Source: Paracyclopina nana
Taxonomy: Eukaryota; Arthropoda; Copepoda; Cyclopoida; Cyclopettidae
DNA: 64,000 nt
Reading direction: 5' to 3'
Assembly (NCBI GenBank): GCA_019096065.1
Contig: JAGUCH010000003.1
Span: forward strand, 7,068,001-7,132,000
Position 1 is the stretch's first letter. Each line of letters opens with the position of its first letter. A program made the translations under genes and the position numbers. The notes below the pieces were generated by a model. That model made no database searches. It saw only the letters and a program-made list of their open reading frames with translations, and was not told where the DNA came from. Of the stretch, positions 10,901 to 24,778 are shown in pieces.

Positions 10901-13900
10901 TGTCGTAGTGGTAACACTATCAGGGTGGACCCTCATAAGATGCTCTTGTTCACAAGCCATTATCTATTTCCTCAGTAGCATCAAGCGCTCTGCAGCAACA
11001 TATACCACCACTGCTTCACTGCAACGATCCTAAGTATTTCTTGCATACTTGAGAGCATTGTTGCATTCATGACGACGGCACTGTCAGGGGCATATCTATT
11101 GAGCAATCCTGACGGAATAATTCTACTTTTGAATCACGCAACTATAGTAGTTATTTCGTCCTCCGCTAGGGAGCACTCCAGTAGCGCTAGTACTTAAAAA
11201 GAGCGCGAAATTCAAATTCAAGAACTGGATAAACCAGTGTGAGAGTGAGCGCTCACACTCGCTCGCATCACATGCCTGAAAGTGTTTCCAGCCTTTTTCC
11301 AACTTTAGCTCGTCATAAAATAAAATCAGGCTGTTTTTATGGCTTCTTGGGGATAATTTTGAATCCTTATATTCTAACATCAAGAAAATTCCACAGATTT
11401 GAATAGAAATTTCGTCCTGCACCCTACCATAGTATAGTCCGATGACGTGCTATAGTAAAGCTGCGCATAGAGCTCACCTTATACTATAGATCATCTTGGG
11501 CACTGTAACATCGTCAGTGAGATCATTTTTGTTGTGACAGCTGAGTACCTAGCTTCCATGCAAGGCAAATGTGAATCAATTCTTCCTCTGTTATTTAAGG
11601 GCCCTTAATGGCGGATTTTTCACCGTCATCATGCACTCACTTGTGGCTTCGTTCTCTCCTACGCTAAATTGTAGAGTCCCCTTTTGCATTAAAGCATACT
11701 GTTGAGTCTAAGTGTGAGGTCCTTCCGCGAATACAATGAGTCCATTATGATTCAATTTGCTGAGCTACTGGCTGCTGATCTTGTCTAGAATTTGCCCCAT
11801 AGTCATGCAAAACTTCGCCTATCATTCTCTGGCCTGAAATGGCAATCTCAAGTTGGTTGGTTGGAAACTTTTTTCCTGGCTTAGTTGGTTCGCCATAGTT
11901 TCGCTTCGCCCTCTGCCTCAATGTGGGGACGATGCGAACTTGGTGGAAGGAGCCTAATAAAACACTTCTTCTATCTTGTACGATGCGTGTAATTGGATAA
12001 ACTTGGCTGACATCTGTCGATTTTTCTGTATTTGCACAGGATAGGAATGAATGGAGAAATGAATACCTTTGGCGAAATGCTAGAACAACAATGATTGACA
12101 GCCAATCCCAGCCTTCGCATAGCATATATATTTTTTTCTCATTTCCCTGCTCAGACAGCTCCCAAAATTGAAGCCATGCTCCATCCAATCGGTCAAAGCT
12201 ACAACAAAAAAAGGATGCAGACATTTTAGCTGAAGAATTAACGCGTAGGCATGAGTAAACGTATAGTCGATAAAAACGCATCTCTACATCATGTCGTACT
12301 ACACTCCCAACCACGCCATTTTTTGCTTCAACACAAGTAGCTGTTGTGTTTCTTTCGACGTAGTCGTATATCACTGACAGCGCTAGAAAAAACAATAGTT
12401 TATTTCTGGTGTCAAAAGAGGAAAAGGTGGCGAAAAATTGGCCGACAAAAATGAGGCGATCACGACTGGGGTCCAGTGTTAAGTCTGAGCTGCGCATGAT
12501 TGAGAATCCTGTCATTGGGGTCGTTTTAGGGGCTCATTTTGACCGGCCCCATTCGCCCTGCTCAAAGCTCTATTTTTCAAAGCATTCTTTTCTGCAATTG
12601 ATGAAGCAATTCAAAGTCCACTACCCCTAAAAGAAAGCACACCTGCTTCTACTTAAAATGAGGCTGTAAAAAATGGGCTAAAAGATGTGTTGCATAGTCA
12701 CGCCCTAGATAACTCAAAATTAGCCTGTTACATCATTTAGCTTCCATTCATTATTCTCCTGTTTGTGGTCTTTTTGCTGCATTTACTGCCATCATTCTGC
12801 TGAGTTTGACAAGCATGAATAGCAGTGTGAAATCAAGGGTTACTTTAGTTGCCGTGAGATGTGGGCTGAATTTTGAGGACCCGATTGTCGACGTCGCCCG
12901 GCCCCTCGCGATAAAGTTCTTTTTTATAGAATACTTCACACTCCTCTGCTATAAGCTTGTTCTCATAAACATTTCTATAAGGTAAGCAAGGCACTTTGCG
13001 CGCTTATATCTCAGCATCTACTCGTCCGATTGGAACCAAATTTGGTGGAATTCATAAGGACGTATTGAAGAATCTTCATGCCAATTTTCATCCGGATCGG
13101 AGGACGCTAAGGCTGCCTTACTGAAAGTGAGGCAAATCAGTTAAGCAAGGGAGAAAAATCAGCACCCTCCTTTGAGACCTCCGATCCGGATGAAAATTGG
13201 CGTGAAGATTCTTTAATACGCTCTTATGAATCCCTCCAAATTTGGTTCCAATCGGCTCAGTACTTACTGAGTTATGAGCTTCAAAAGTGCCTTGCTTTGC
13301 TTACCGCCTTCCTTACTGAGTTTTATGAGAACAAGCTATAGAAGTATGTGGCACTTTTCTTCCTCCTGCCTCAACAGCAACTTCCTCGCTCCTTATACAG
13401 ACAAACCGAGCAGTTCTGACCAAATTTATCGCCCCCAGGAGTAGATGAGCTCGCAAGTAAAATATGCAGCAGCCAGCTAGCATTTTAGAAAGGCTGAAAT
13501 TTGTTCTGGAGAAGCGGTAATCGCGAGCATGCTCAAATACTATATGTAGTGTACTTCTTCTCGCAAAATATCTGTTTGCTTTGCAACCACGCCAAGAAAG
13601 TGCATCAGTCTTGTCAAAACACACGCCCATCCTTGTCGCTTACTCGGGAAATTTGACACTTTTTCAAGAAGAGTTAGGGCCCCCGTAATAATAAACCATC
13701 CCCATAGGGTACGGCTGAACTGGCACATCTAGATTTAGGGCACCAAATGAAGCATATCCAAGCTGAGATCTACGATGAGGCTCTTGCTCACACCCGGTTG
13801 TGCTGCTGTAAAGAAGAGGAAAATCAAGAGTTTTGCTTCCTTATTAGGACGAGGCATTAAACCTCCACGGCCCCTTTTTGGGAGAGGGTCGTTGTCTATT

Positions 13901-16900
13901 CACCAATTGCTGCAACTAGCCAACAACGACGTCGTTATTTGCCAGATTTTGTGCGATAAGAGACACCAGTCTTCCGTTATTGCGCTTACCAAGATTTGCT
14001 GAGGAACTTCACCTTATGTGTGTAGTGATAGCAAGGGATTAGACCGTAGTAATCTTGTTAACAAATACACAGTCACGTAGAGGATTGTATCAAAAGTATG
14101 CGCTTAAAAAACCGAACTTGCCCCACTCTCGCTGCATGCTCTGTACATGCAAATGATGAAAGCATGACGAAATCTTGTCTAGCATTGGCATAGAGCTGTT
14201 GTATTCTGGCAGTTGACACTTTATTAAGGGTCCTCCATTATGAAAATGAACACGCACACTACTTTTAAAGCCTGCAGTACCCAAATTCTCAAACCGCATA
14301 GCAGAAGCTCCCTCTTTAGCTTATCAAATATCGCCTTACAATGGCCACTTTTAGCTATAGAAGTAGTTAGTAGCTGAAGCACACTTTGTTTCAGATTTAG
14401 CCAAGAATGTTGGCAACGCAAGGCCACTTTACAGTTTGCAGCAGCAGCAAAGGCCGGTCTTTGAGGTCATTTTTTCGTAGCTAGACATGACACGCGAGTG
14501 CATGCTCGCAGCATAAAATGTCATCTGTCATCTTCCTCCTTTTTTAGCGTCGCATGAATGAATTTCAAGTTTACAAATTGAGTTTGCATGGGGACTGATA
14601 TTGTACACTAAGAGTTGTGCAACTTCTTCTACTCCTCAATTTATGCTCGCACTTTTGGGTCTCCTTCGAATGAGGATGTTAGCTGCAAATTGGCCCCGAG
14701 TGAGCATTAGGGGCAACGATGTAAAATGCTCACGTTTTATGCTTGTTGTTCCCAATCAAATAATTAGCCTCAGCTTGCATTTTTCGTGTCGCGCGCATGC
14801 CTGGATCATGTCACAAAAGATGTTTTTGAAAAAATGCACGAAGAAAAAGGGGTGATTGATCTATGCGAGGGCAGATGCAACAAAATGGACAAGGTTAGTT
14901 AAGTCGAAATTTTCTTTTGGCGCTCGGCAATTCCAAAGGGGAGGAGGTTGCATAGCATATATTGCAGTAGTCGTATGATGATGCTAATGAGGCAAATGTT
15001 TAAAGTGAACACACACACACCCAGTTTTGGCGGAAAATGAGCAAAGCGAGGGAGGCCGCGCGAACAGAGTCATCTTCTTGGAGAAATGTGAGATTTTGCG
15101 CATGATAAGGTCGCGAGGGTGCGAGGAAACAACGTATTCATGATGTGCCCAAGAAACTGCAGCAACTGTAACTGTTGCCGTCGTCGTTGATGATTCTACT
15201 ACTGTCACAAACAAGTTCTTTAGCGCTGAGCGGCGTTTTGACTCCTCCGAATTCCTCTATTTGTCAGGCGAGCTAGTAAAATAGCTGGGTGGACATGCTG
15301 GGAATTTTCAATTTAGTTTTTTGGGGACATTTCTCAGATTCACAGATTTGGATCTCTTAATTCCCAAAGTGCTCTTGTAACTGCCTCCATCTTGGGCACA
15401 CGCGAGACTTGAGTGGTTTTCAATTTCACAGCTTGTGAAGTTTGTTGCTGGTCACACTGCTACTTCTACGTGTATCATTCGCATGCAAAGTTTCAGCCAA
15501 ATAGTTTGGTTTTTCCTCTCGTCGCTCCTTTTGGCAAATCTGAGTGGAAAACATTGCTTTTCCATTTGCAGGCTTGGAATTGGCTTTGCAATTTACAAAA
15601 GTGGTCTTGAAAACCACTTTTGATTGAAACAGAAATGATTAAGTCGATACCCAAATGCGGCTAAGTATCTTTGGGGGATGGATGGTGAGTCATCATATTT
15701 TGCCAAAACTCCCATAACTTTTTCATTATTATTGCAAATCGATCGACTGAATCTTATTATCTCAACATGTGTTGGCCTGTGTTGAATTTCAATTTCGAGA
15801 TGTGCAGGAACAAGTTTCACCTACATATTTATTATAAACAACTTTATTTGTAGTAACTGCAGCGCGGATCGCGCCTATGGTGTGAGAAACTGTGAAATCT
15901 AGTCTGGCGGTGTCTAGCTAATCTCGTGCTCTGATCTAAATCGAATCTGGACAAGAAGGATTATTGTGAGCCTGAAAATTTTCTCGGCCCAGGAAATGAC
16001 TGTGTCGATTGCACCCCGATCAATATGACCATGCTGATGACCTGCACTGATTGTGTGCAGCCAAATCGTGATGCTGAGAGACACGCCCGGCAACAAATTC
16101 GCTATCAACACTTTCGCGGGGCAAAACTTTGCTACTCGCATTTAGGGCGGTGGAATGTAAGCATATTGAACAGGTGCAAGTAGCATTCACCTAGCTCATT
16201 ATAAATTGTTTGCATCTTGAATTTCGCCCTGTGTGAGAGAGAGAGAAAAAAAAGTTATTCATGCACGAATCTTCTTCATGATTGGCCTTATTGAATTGCT
16301 CGTAGTAATGACTTGTGAGTTATTGATGATGCTTCGAGCAAAAAAGGCCACCTTTTTGATTACGTGCGGATCTCAAACTCGGTCAGCAGCTGGTGTTGTA
16401 TTGAATTTGCGGGAGCAGCTTCATTTTCGATCTCGACGTCTGAAAGGTGATCGATGGCCACTGATTTCTTTCGTGATTGGAGATGATATGTTTATATCCA
16501 CGCCCACGTGCGTGCACATTCTAAATAGCTATAATAACATACGTGCACACAAATAAGTCACGGACAAATATGCCTGGCACTTTCATTCCAATCCTTATCC
16601 AGCATAATTCACTTTGGGTGGTCTTAATTGCCACCCGTCGCAAAAAACCACTTCGTCACCGCGCTTGCATAGTACATGTGGTTGGAAGGCAAAAAGTCGT
16701 GATGATGAAGTCGGAAAAGTCATGATGATCTAATGATTCCTTCGCCTCCTTTTTTTGGCGGTTAACCTGCGATTAACGAGCCTGTGTGCGAGTGATGCAT
16801 GAGTGTCAACCACATGCTTCTCCCTTGCTAAAAAGCCTTTTAACTAGGTCAGCTCTGCTAAGATTTGAATATGCATCTTTTGACAGCCCGAGGGTGAAAC

Positions 16901-19067
16901 TCGCTCTATTTGCTAGCTGAAAAGCGGGTGTGTGATTCCAGCTCCTACCTCCTAATTTGGTCATGATTACCCAGATTCATTCCTAGTGCGCCAGCATTGA
17001 GCATCGCCATCATCCAGCTGTACATAAATGGATGACAAAGGAGTCGCTGTCATAACATGACTCATAGCTGAGGAACTCAGGCACTTTTCGCACTTCAGCC
17101 GTCATGGATTCCTCTTTCACCGAGATGATTATCATCAAATGTTTCTTTTTCTTCCTCCAAGCTTTGTTGTTGTTGCATGCGAAAAAGATCAGTCTGTGAA
17201 ATTAGCATTCCTTGCGGCTCAAATTCTCTCGAGCTGAACTTTTCTTCTATGTAGTAGATGCGGCATTCATTATTTGCCAGGAAGAAAACGTGAATTTAGC
17301 CCGTCATGCGCTAATATTCGTGTGATAATCCTTTTCCTCTTTTTTTTCAGCTGGGATTATGACGAGCTGTTGTCGAATTCCACGTTTTGCTTGGTGCCTC
17401 GAGGTCGCCGTTTGGGCTCCTTCCGCTTTATGGAAACCCTCCGTGCTGGCTGTGTACCCGTATTACTTTCTAATGGCTGGAAGCTACCGTTTGCAGAAGT
17501 TATCGACTGGTCGCAGGCCGTCCTCGAGGCTGATGAAAGGCTGCTGCTCCAAGTCCCCGAAATCCTTCACTCGGTTCCGGCTTCCAGGATATTTGCAATG
17601 CGACAACAGACCCAGATCCTATATGATCGCTATATGAGCTCAGTGGAGAAGATAGTCGACACCACAATAGAGGTATGCCATTAAGAAGTGCTGGACCAGC
17701 GAAAATTTTACAGCAGTATCGCCTTGTGTGGTGAGGGTGTTTTTAGAAAGGACGATTCATCACTTGAGAGATGACTGAAAGCCGATTTAGTGTGCTTAAT
17801 CTAGCAGGGAGGGATTTTTCCCTTTTCAAAAAGACGTGTTTTCAACTCAGATTAGGGCTGCATCAGTCAATCTGCACAGCCTTTGAGGATATGGCCTTTC
17901 TCTCAATTTAATGCGATTACAGATAATCAGACAGAGGATTCGTCGTCACCAAAGCCATGATGGCCTCATTTGGAACAGCGAGCCAGGCGCTCTGCTGACG
18001 AGGATGCCAGGCTTTTCCGACACTTTGGCTGATTTCCCCTTCTCCTACGGGGCCATTGGAGCCCACAAAGGCTGTGAGGATGGACATAGCAGGAACGTGT
18101 CATCCCGCAAATTTACGGCTGTGATATACACTCAATTAGCGTCTGCCACGCCAGCAGTTCATTTGAGTGCTCCCATATTTAAACTGGCTCGCAACGTAGC
18201 TGCCAGCTCGTTCATCGATTCGGTAAGCAATATTTATTGACCCGATTTTTATTTATTCATGCTCGCGTCCATTTAGATAATTGTGATTTGGACCGCGGTC
18301 AACAAGCCTCCACCCACTCATCAATGGCCTTTTATTGGAGGTCGGACGAGTGTCCCAATTCAAGTCCTTCATCAGCCCTCGGCCTCGGTCTCATCAAGGT
18401 TCCGAGATGACCTCCTGATCAAGACGGATGCTATTTTGTCGTTAGACGACGATGCAGGCATCACTACCGAGGAGATGGACTATGCCTTCCAAGTCTGGCA
18501 GCATTTCCCCGACCGCATTGTGGGCTTTCCCAGCCGGTCGCACTTCTGGGACGACCGGAAACAAAAGTGGGTCTACACGTCCAAGTGGAGCAACGACTAC
18601 TCCATGGTTTTGACGGGCGCGGCGTTTTATCACCGCTTTTACAACGCTCTGTTCTCCAAAGTGGTGTCGCCCATGCTGACTCAGCTCGTCGACGAAAAGG
18701 CCAATTGCGAGGACATTCTCATGAACTTTCTGGTGAGCCATGTCACGCGGAGACCGCCCATAAAGGTCACCCAACGCAAACAGTACAAGGAGCCTTCGTT
18801 TGCAGGCGTTAAGTAAGCCGTTATAACCCAATCATGTTGTACTTTGTAGCCAACTTTTGTCCTTTAAGGTCTCCTTGGAGTGATCCTGGCCACTTCGCTC
18901 AACGTCAAAACTGCATTAACACTTTCTCGGCTGTGTTCGGCTATATGCCCCTAATGAAGTCGTCCACCAGATTCGATCCTGTTTTGTACAAGGATGCAGT
19001 GGCAAATGCTAGGAAGAAATATCGCAAACTAGAACTGATCCCAATCACGCACAATAATCCCAAATGA
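7913..19067 (+). CDS. EXT1: Exostosin-1, heparan sulfate co-polymerase
   Basis: Five exons: 7913-8790, 17351-17672, 17923-18222, 18277-18812 and 18869-19067, all GT-AG and in phase, giving 744 aa against about 746 in human EXT1. The enzyme adds alternating GlcA and GlcNAc to heparan sulfate in the Golgi as a complex with EXT2. Residues 6-24 form the type II membrane anchor. The GT47 exostosin domain follows ([35 protein letters not shown]), then the GT64 domain with [10 protein letters not shown] as the DxD-like site, [17 protein letters not shown] and [13 protein letters not shown]. The first intron is 8,560 bp, while the others are 54-250 bp. The gene is convergent with EXOSC6, with 170 bp between stop codons. 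An extra 5' non-coding exon is possible. This is the orthologue of Drosophila tout-velu. Confidence 0.95.
9165..9187. repeat. Perfect hairpin, 10-bp stem with TCG loop
   Basis: TGCTGCTACT, then TCG, then AGTAGCAGCA. The stem is perfect; it could be chance, a small cruciform or part of an old repeat. Confidence 0.7.
12949..13341. mobile_element. Foldback MITE in exostosin-1 intron 1
   Basis: About 393 bp made of two long imperfect inverted arms (roughly 12949-13118 and 13150-13341). The ends are CTATAAGCTTGTTCTCATAA and the complement of TATGAGAACAAGCTATAG. Shared interior words in opposite orientation include GATTGGAACCAAATTTGG and CCAATTTTCATCCGGATCGG. There is no coding capacity. Terminal TA dinucleotides could be a target duplication but are ambiguous. 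Confidence 0.7.
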
Positions 19068-19213
19068 TACATACAGACCTTCCTTTTATGATCTCCCTAA
19101 TTGTCCTCATCATGGAAGAATATTCCTTGCAAGCAATGGAAAAGGCATTTCGATCCTAAAAACAACAACTACTGACCTACTACTACCACTCACGTTTTGT
19201 TATTAAAACATAA

Positions 19214-19219
19214 AATAAA
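19214..19219 (+). terminator. Polyadenylation signal of exostosin-1
   Basis: AATAAA about 150 bp after the stop codon and 19 bp before the stop codon of the convergent EXOSC6 gene, so the two 3' UTRs probably overlap. Confidence 0.6.
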
Positions 19220-19237
19220 CTCTGTTTTAAAGAACTG

Positions 19238-21163
19238 TTAAGGCGAGCTGGCTTTCTTTATCGAATCAACCAGACACAGGTGAACATTGGAGACGATTTG
19301 GGAGCACAATTGAGTCAACTGTCGCGTGTCCTTGACCAAGTCGTCTGTTGACATGTAGCCATCTTGAGACATCAATGCTATTTGCTCCAAGGATGGCTGA
19401 TAGCCAATCGTGATTTGTCCCACGCTCCGATCAGCCGAAATTTCGTTAGCTGAGCTTTCTTCTGATTTGCTTGGATCTACAACGACTCGATCACTCACCC
19501 TCTTCTGAAAACAGCTTTAATTATAAGTGAAAGTCAGAAACGCGTAAAACTTACAACTGACGCTCCAACGAGCGTGTCAAACATTTGTACAGCAGCATCT
19601 GCAAGGGCAAGGCCAGCAGCAGTCAAAGCAGCAGCCAAAATTGAGCCATCGTCCTCAAGCACGGTGACATACACATCAATTTGAGACTTGGGATATTTAT
19701 GCTGGATTCAAAGAAAGCCACATTATTAGCGCGTGCAAGTTAGCGTGACGACGTGGAAATAATAGTAATACCATGCACACGGTAGCCTCCAATGCCTGGC
19801 CTAAAGCCATTGAGACCTCGTCCTCTTCAGGATCCTGATTTTGCGGTCCTTGAGCTCGACGCTGATGGCTCGCGAAGGGAGCACGCTCGAATGTGCAATT
19901 GAGGATTCCACGCATGGAGAAGTCTGACCTCCTAGGTATCTCACGAGGACCATAAACAGCGCAAATGACTTTTGTTTGGCCTTGCTCCACGTAGGCTGAC
20001 CCTTTGGCCTTTGTGACGATACCCGTTTTCAGAACTGGAACAATGATAATGGAGTGAGCAAAGGCTAAAACCTATTTCATGGTAGTAGAAGAGATGCTTT
20101 GGCCAAAAAGTTGGAAAATGCCCTGCATGCACGCCTTGCTCCTACTGCTACTTCTTATTGCACATGTACTACTCTAAGTACGAGTGTGTGTCTCGAGAGC
20201 CAAGAACTTTTGAGAAGAAATCCCTAATGACGTTCGTGTCCTAGTTCTAGAGGGCTCAACAAGGTCCTGGCTCGTTTTCAATCTGCAGGGACACAAGGGA
20301 CCACGATGCACTGATGTCACGGAGCTTTAGGGGTTGGGGCTGGTGTATTTTAGATAAATGACTTTTGAAAGCCACACACAAGACAGTGTGATACATGATG
20401 TGGCAACGCGAATCAAGGCTGCTGCTCCAACAGAGCACAAGGGTAATTGGGGAGCATCATTGTCTACATAGAAAGCCTCGACAGCAATGATGGATGATTA
20501 CCATGCATGTGGAAAGGAGCCGAGCAGGATTATACCCTTTGATTATGTCTTTCTATTTGTTCGCGTACAATGCCAAGAGAGAAAAAGTTGCCAAACACAT
20601 TAAAATACTATTCATGGAAAAAAGAGGGGGAAATCATTATTTAAAAGCAAATAAAAAACCGTTGATTATATCTAGCTTTTAATTTTACCTATTTAGCATG
20701 CAATTTTTCCGATATATTATATTTGGCTTTAATAAAAGATATAAGATATTTTTACACGAGACGGTTTTTGTGCTAATGCAGAAGGAATTGAATGGGAATA
20801 AAAAAAATCAGATATGTACGGGTTTAAAGATTTGAACATTTAGTATCAACTTTTCAATAGTTATCAATCGTACAATAGCAAAAATTTCACGACTTCAATA
20901 ACAGTATAGTACGGTAAGAAAGTCACTTTAAGAAATGACAACTATTTTAATTTTAATTCAACAAATTCTCTTAAAACTGATCAGCAGCAGCAAAAATTTT
21001 AATTGTTATTTTAAAACTACTTACACAATGCTCTATGCTCATCATCACTTCGACCATCGTCTCGCTGCACTATTTTTTTGCCCTTTTTCCCAGTCTTGGA
21101 AACATATCGTTGGTAATCAACCGAGCTTTCAGGTCCGTTGATCCTACGGCTGTCAAAGGGCAT
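19238..21163 (-). CDS. EXOSC6: Exosome core subunit Mtr3 (EXOSC6)
   Basis: Four exons on the minus strand: 21163-21025, 20034-19772, 19701-19555 and 19504-19238, all in phase, giving 271 aa (human 272). It is one of six RNase PH-fold ring subunits of the RNA exosome, pairing with an RRP42/43-type partner; animal exosome rings are catalytically inactive and channel RNA to Dis3 or Rrp6. Diagnostic segments are MPFDSRRINGPE at the N-terminus, GSAYVEQGQTKVICAV, LNCTFERAPFA, YPKSQIDVYVTVLEDDGS and AAALTAAGLALADA. I prefer Mtr3 over RRP41 because of the N-terminal RRI-GPE motif and APFA block. The 139-bp first exon lies 990 bp upstream of exon 2 and is easily missed; it was accepted because the phase-1 junction restores FLKTGIVTKAKGSAYV. 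Confidence 0.92.
20035..21024 (-). other. First intron of EXOSC6
   Basis: 990 bp, AT-rich towards 20640-21000. No exon or repeat was recognised inside. Short frames on both strands lack any similarity I recognise. Confidence 0.6.
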
Positions 21164-23132
<1,969 letters not shown>

Positions 23133-23651
23133 AAACAGCTCTACCTAATATTGTATTATGCATTTTCTTGTACTCTACAGCAGCAATCAACGTACTATTT
23201 TCCATGACTCTTTGACAAAACAGGAAAAAAAGGATTTTTGAAAAAAATGTTGGTCTTTGCCAATAGCTGTCGTGAATAAAGATGTGGAAACCAACCTAAA
23301 TGTAGAATTCACCATTATTTCATCGTGAAGCATACTGAAATTAAGAATATTAAAATTCGAATTTTTGGCTTTTTTAAGGATGTTCGAAGTGCGGTGTTTA
23401 TCGAATAGTTCATCGTAATCATAAGCTCTGCGTAGGTTCGTTGTTTCAGTTTGTTTGAATTTGCCGCGTTAGTTGAGCATCTGCTAGTGCACTATCAAAA
23501 ACGGATGTATAGAAGAAATCTACTCTAGTTTAGTGTAGCGTCCGTAAACAATTTGACGTGTCGCTCAACTCTGTGGTGTTCCATCAAGTAAAATATCCGT
23601 GTTTGGAGTATTTGATCGTCAAATCGTGTGAGCTCACGTTTTCACGCAAAA
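23133..23651. other. 3' UTR of Caf1-55 and upstream region of TMED2
   Basis: Contains AATAAA at 23275-23280 for Caf1-55. The second half is the likely promoter and 5' UTR of TMED2. No further gene was seen. Confidence 0.6.
23275..23280 (+). terminator. Polyadenylation signal of Caf1-55
   Basis: AATAAA 143 bp after the stop codon. Confidence 0.7.
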
Positions 23652-24495
23652 ATGCATCGTTCGGCGCCATCGGCGGTGTTCCTTCTAACTATTTTGGCTG
23701 TGCTTGGGAAATCGACCGCATATTTTGTCACCGTAATTCACTTTTAACGTGGTTTGACATATCGAAGAAGCTTCTAAACGTGTTCTTTTCAGGTCGATGC
23801 TCACGCCGAAGAATGCTTTTTTGACAAAGTAAAGCAAGGCACAAAAATGGGTCTCATGTTTGAGGTGGCCGAAGGAGGTTTCCTCGACATTGACGTACGA
23901 ATCGAAGGTAAGATTATTTGAGCTCATAAGTCGTCCAAAGCTGCTGAGTCAATCATTTCAGGTCCAGATGGTAGAACAGTCCACTCTGGAGAGCGCGAAA
24001 GCAATGGAAAGTACACCTTTGCTGCGCATTTGGAAGGTGTCTACAAGTATTGTTTTTCCAACAAGGTAGGATAATTGAATTTGAGAAATTAGCTTTCGCC
24101 ACAACTGTTCCTCGATGCATTCCATTAGATGAGCACAATGACGCCCAAAATCGTCATGTTCAACATGGAAGTAGGCGAAGCCCCATCCGAAGAAGAGGGA
24201 GATGAGCCATCGCACAACAAACTCGAAGTCATGATCAAAGAGCTTAGCCAAGCTTTGACTGGTAATTCTTTCTTTGACCTTGCGTTTCAATTCGAATTTA
24301 GCATTCATGTTTTCAGGAGTGAAACACGAGCAAGAATACATGTCAGTGCGAGACAGGATTCATCGAGCCATCAACGAAAACACAAATTCTAGAGTGGTCA
24401 TGTGGTCGTTCTTTGAGGCTCTCGTGCTCGTTGCCATGACATTGGGACAAGTTTACTACCTGAAGCAGTTCTTTGAAGTGCGAAGAGTCGTTTAG
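23652..24495 (+). CDS. TMED2: p24 cargo receptor TMED2 / emp24
   Basis: Five exons: 23652-23732, 23793-23907, 23962-24065, 24129-24261 and 24317-24495, all GT-AG and in phase, giving 203 aa. A member of the p24 family that shuttles between ER and Golgi and packages GPI-anchored cargo. Residues 1-23 are a signal peptide ending STAYF. The GOLD domain follows with [28 protein letters not shown] and [18 protein letters not shown] (the paired cysteines), then a coiled-coil stretch, the membrane helix [18 protein letters not shown] and the cytosolic tail FFEVRRVV. This tail carries the FF motif and the RRVV ending typical of the beta subfamily (TMED2), which separates it from other p24 proteins. 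Confidence 0.96.
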
Positions 24496-24620
24496 TTGTT
24501 GTTAAACCCTTTCAACATTCCTTCTTCATTCATTTTCCACTCTGCAACAAATGATGTACATTTTCGTGAATGTGTGGCTTCTGAGCATGTTTGAGGAGAG
24601 ACGAAGATTGAGTGTGAGCG

Positions 24621-24626
24621 AATAAA
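24621..24626 (+). terminator. Polyadenylation signal of TMED2
   Basis: AATAAA 126 bp after the stop codon. Confidence 0.7.
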
Positions 24627-24778
24627 AGCTTTCTTATGTTAAATTGGCTCTATCAAAGTGGCGTTTTGGAGCAGCTTCGAGCTGGGTCAGTAACTCTGCG
24701 GTTGTGTAGCTGCTGCATTCCACATCACCATCCAGGTTTGACAGCAGGCCATGAGCCACAATAACAAGAGCCTGCTAT

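Larger units (their letters stand above)
8791..17350 (+). other. Giant first intron of exostosin-1
   Basis: 8,560 bp between the donor CGGTAAGT and the acceptor TTTTTTTCAG. I found no nested gene on either strand: the frames present are short and without recognisable domains. It contains a foldback element (12949-13341), a perfect 10-bp hairpin (9165-9187), CTG and CA microsatellite runs (about 10280 and 15010) and a GA run (16233-16245). Its size relative to the other introns suggests regulatory content, but no specific element can be named. Confidence 0.6.
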
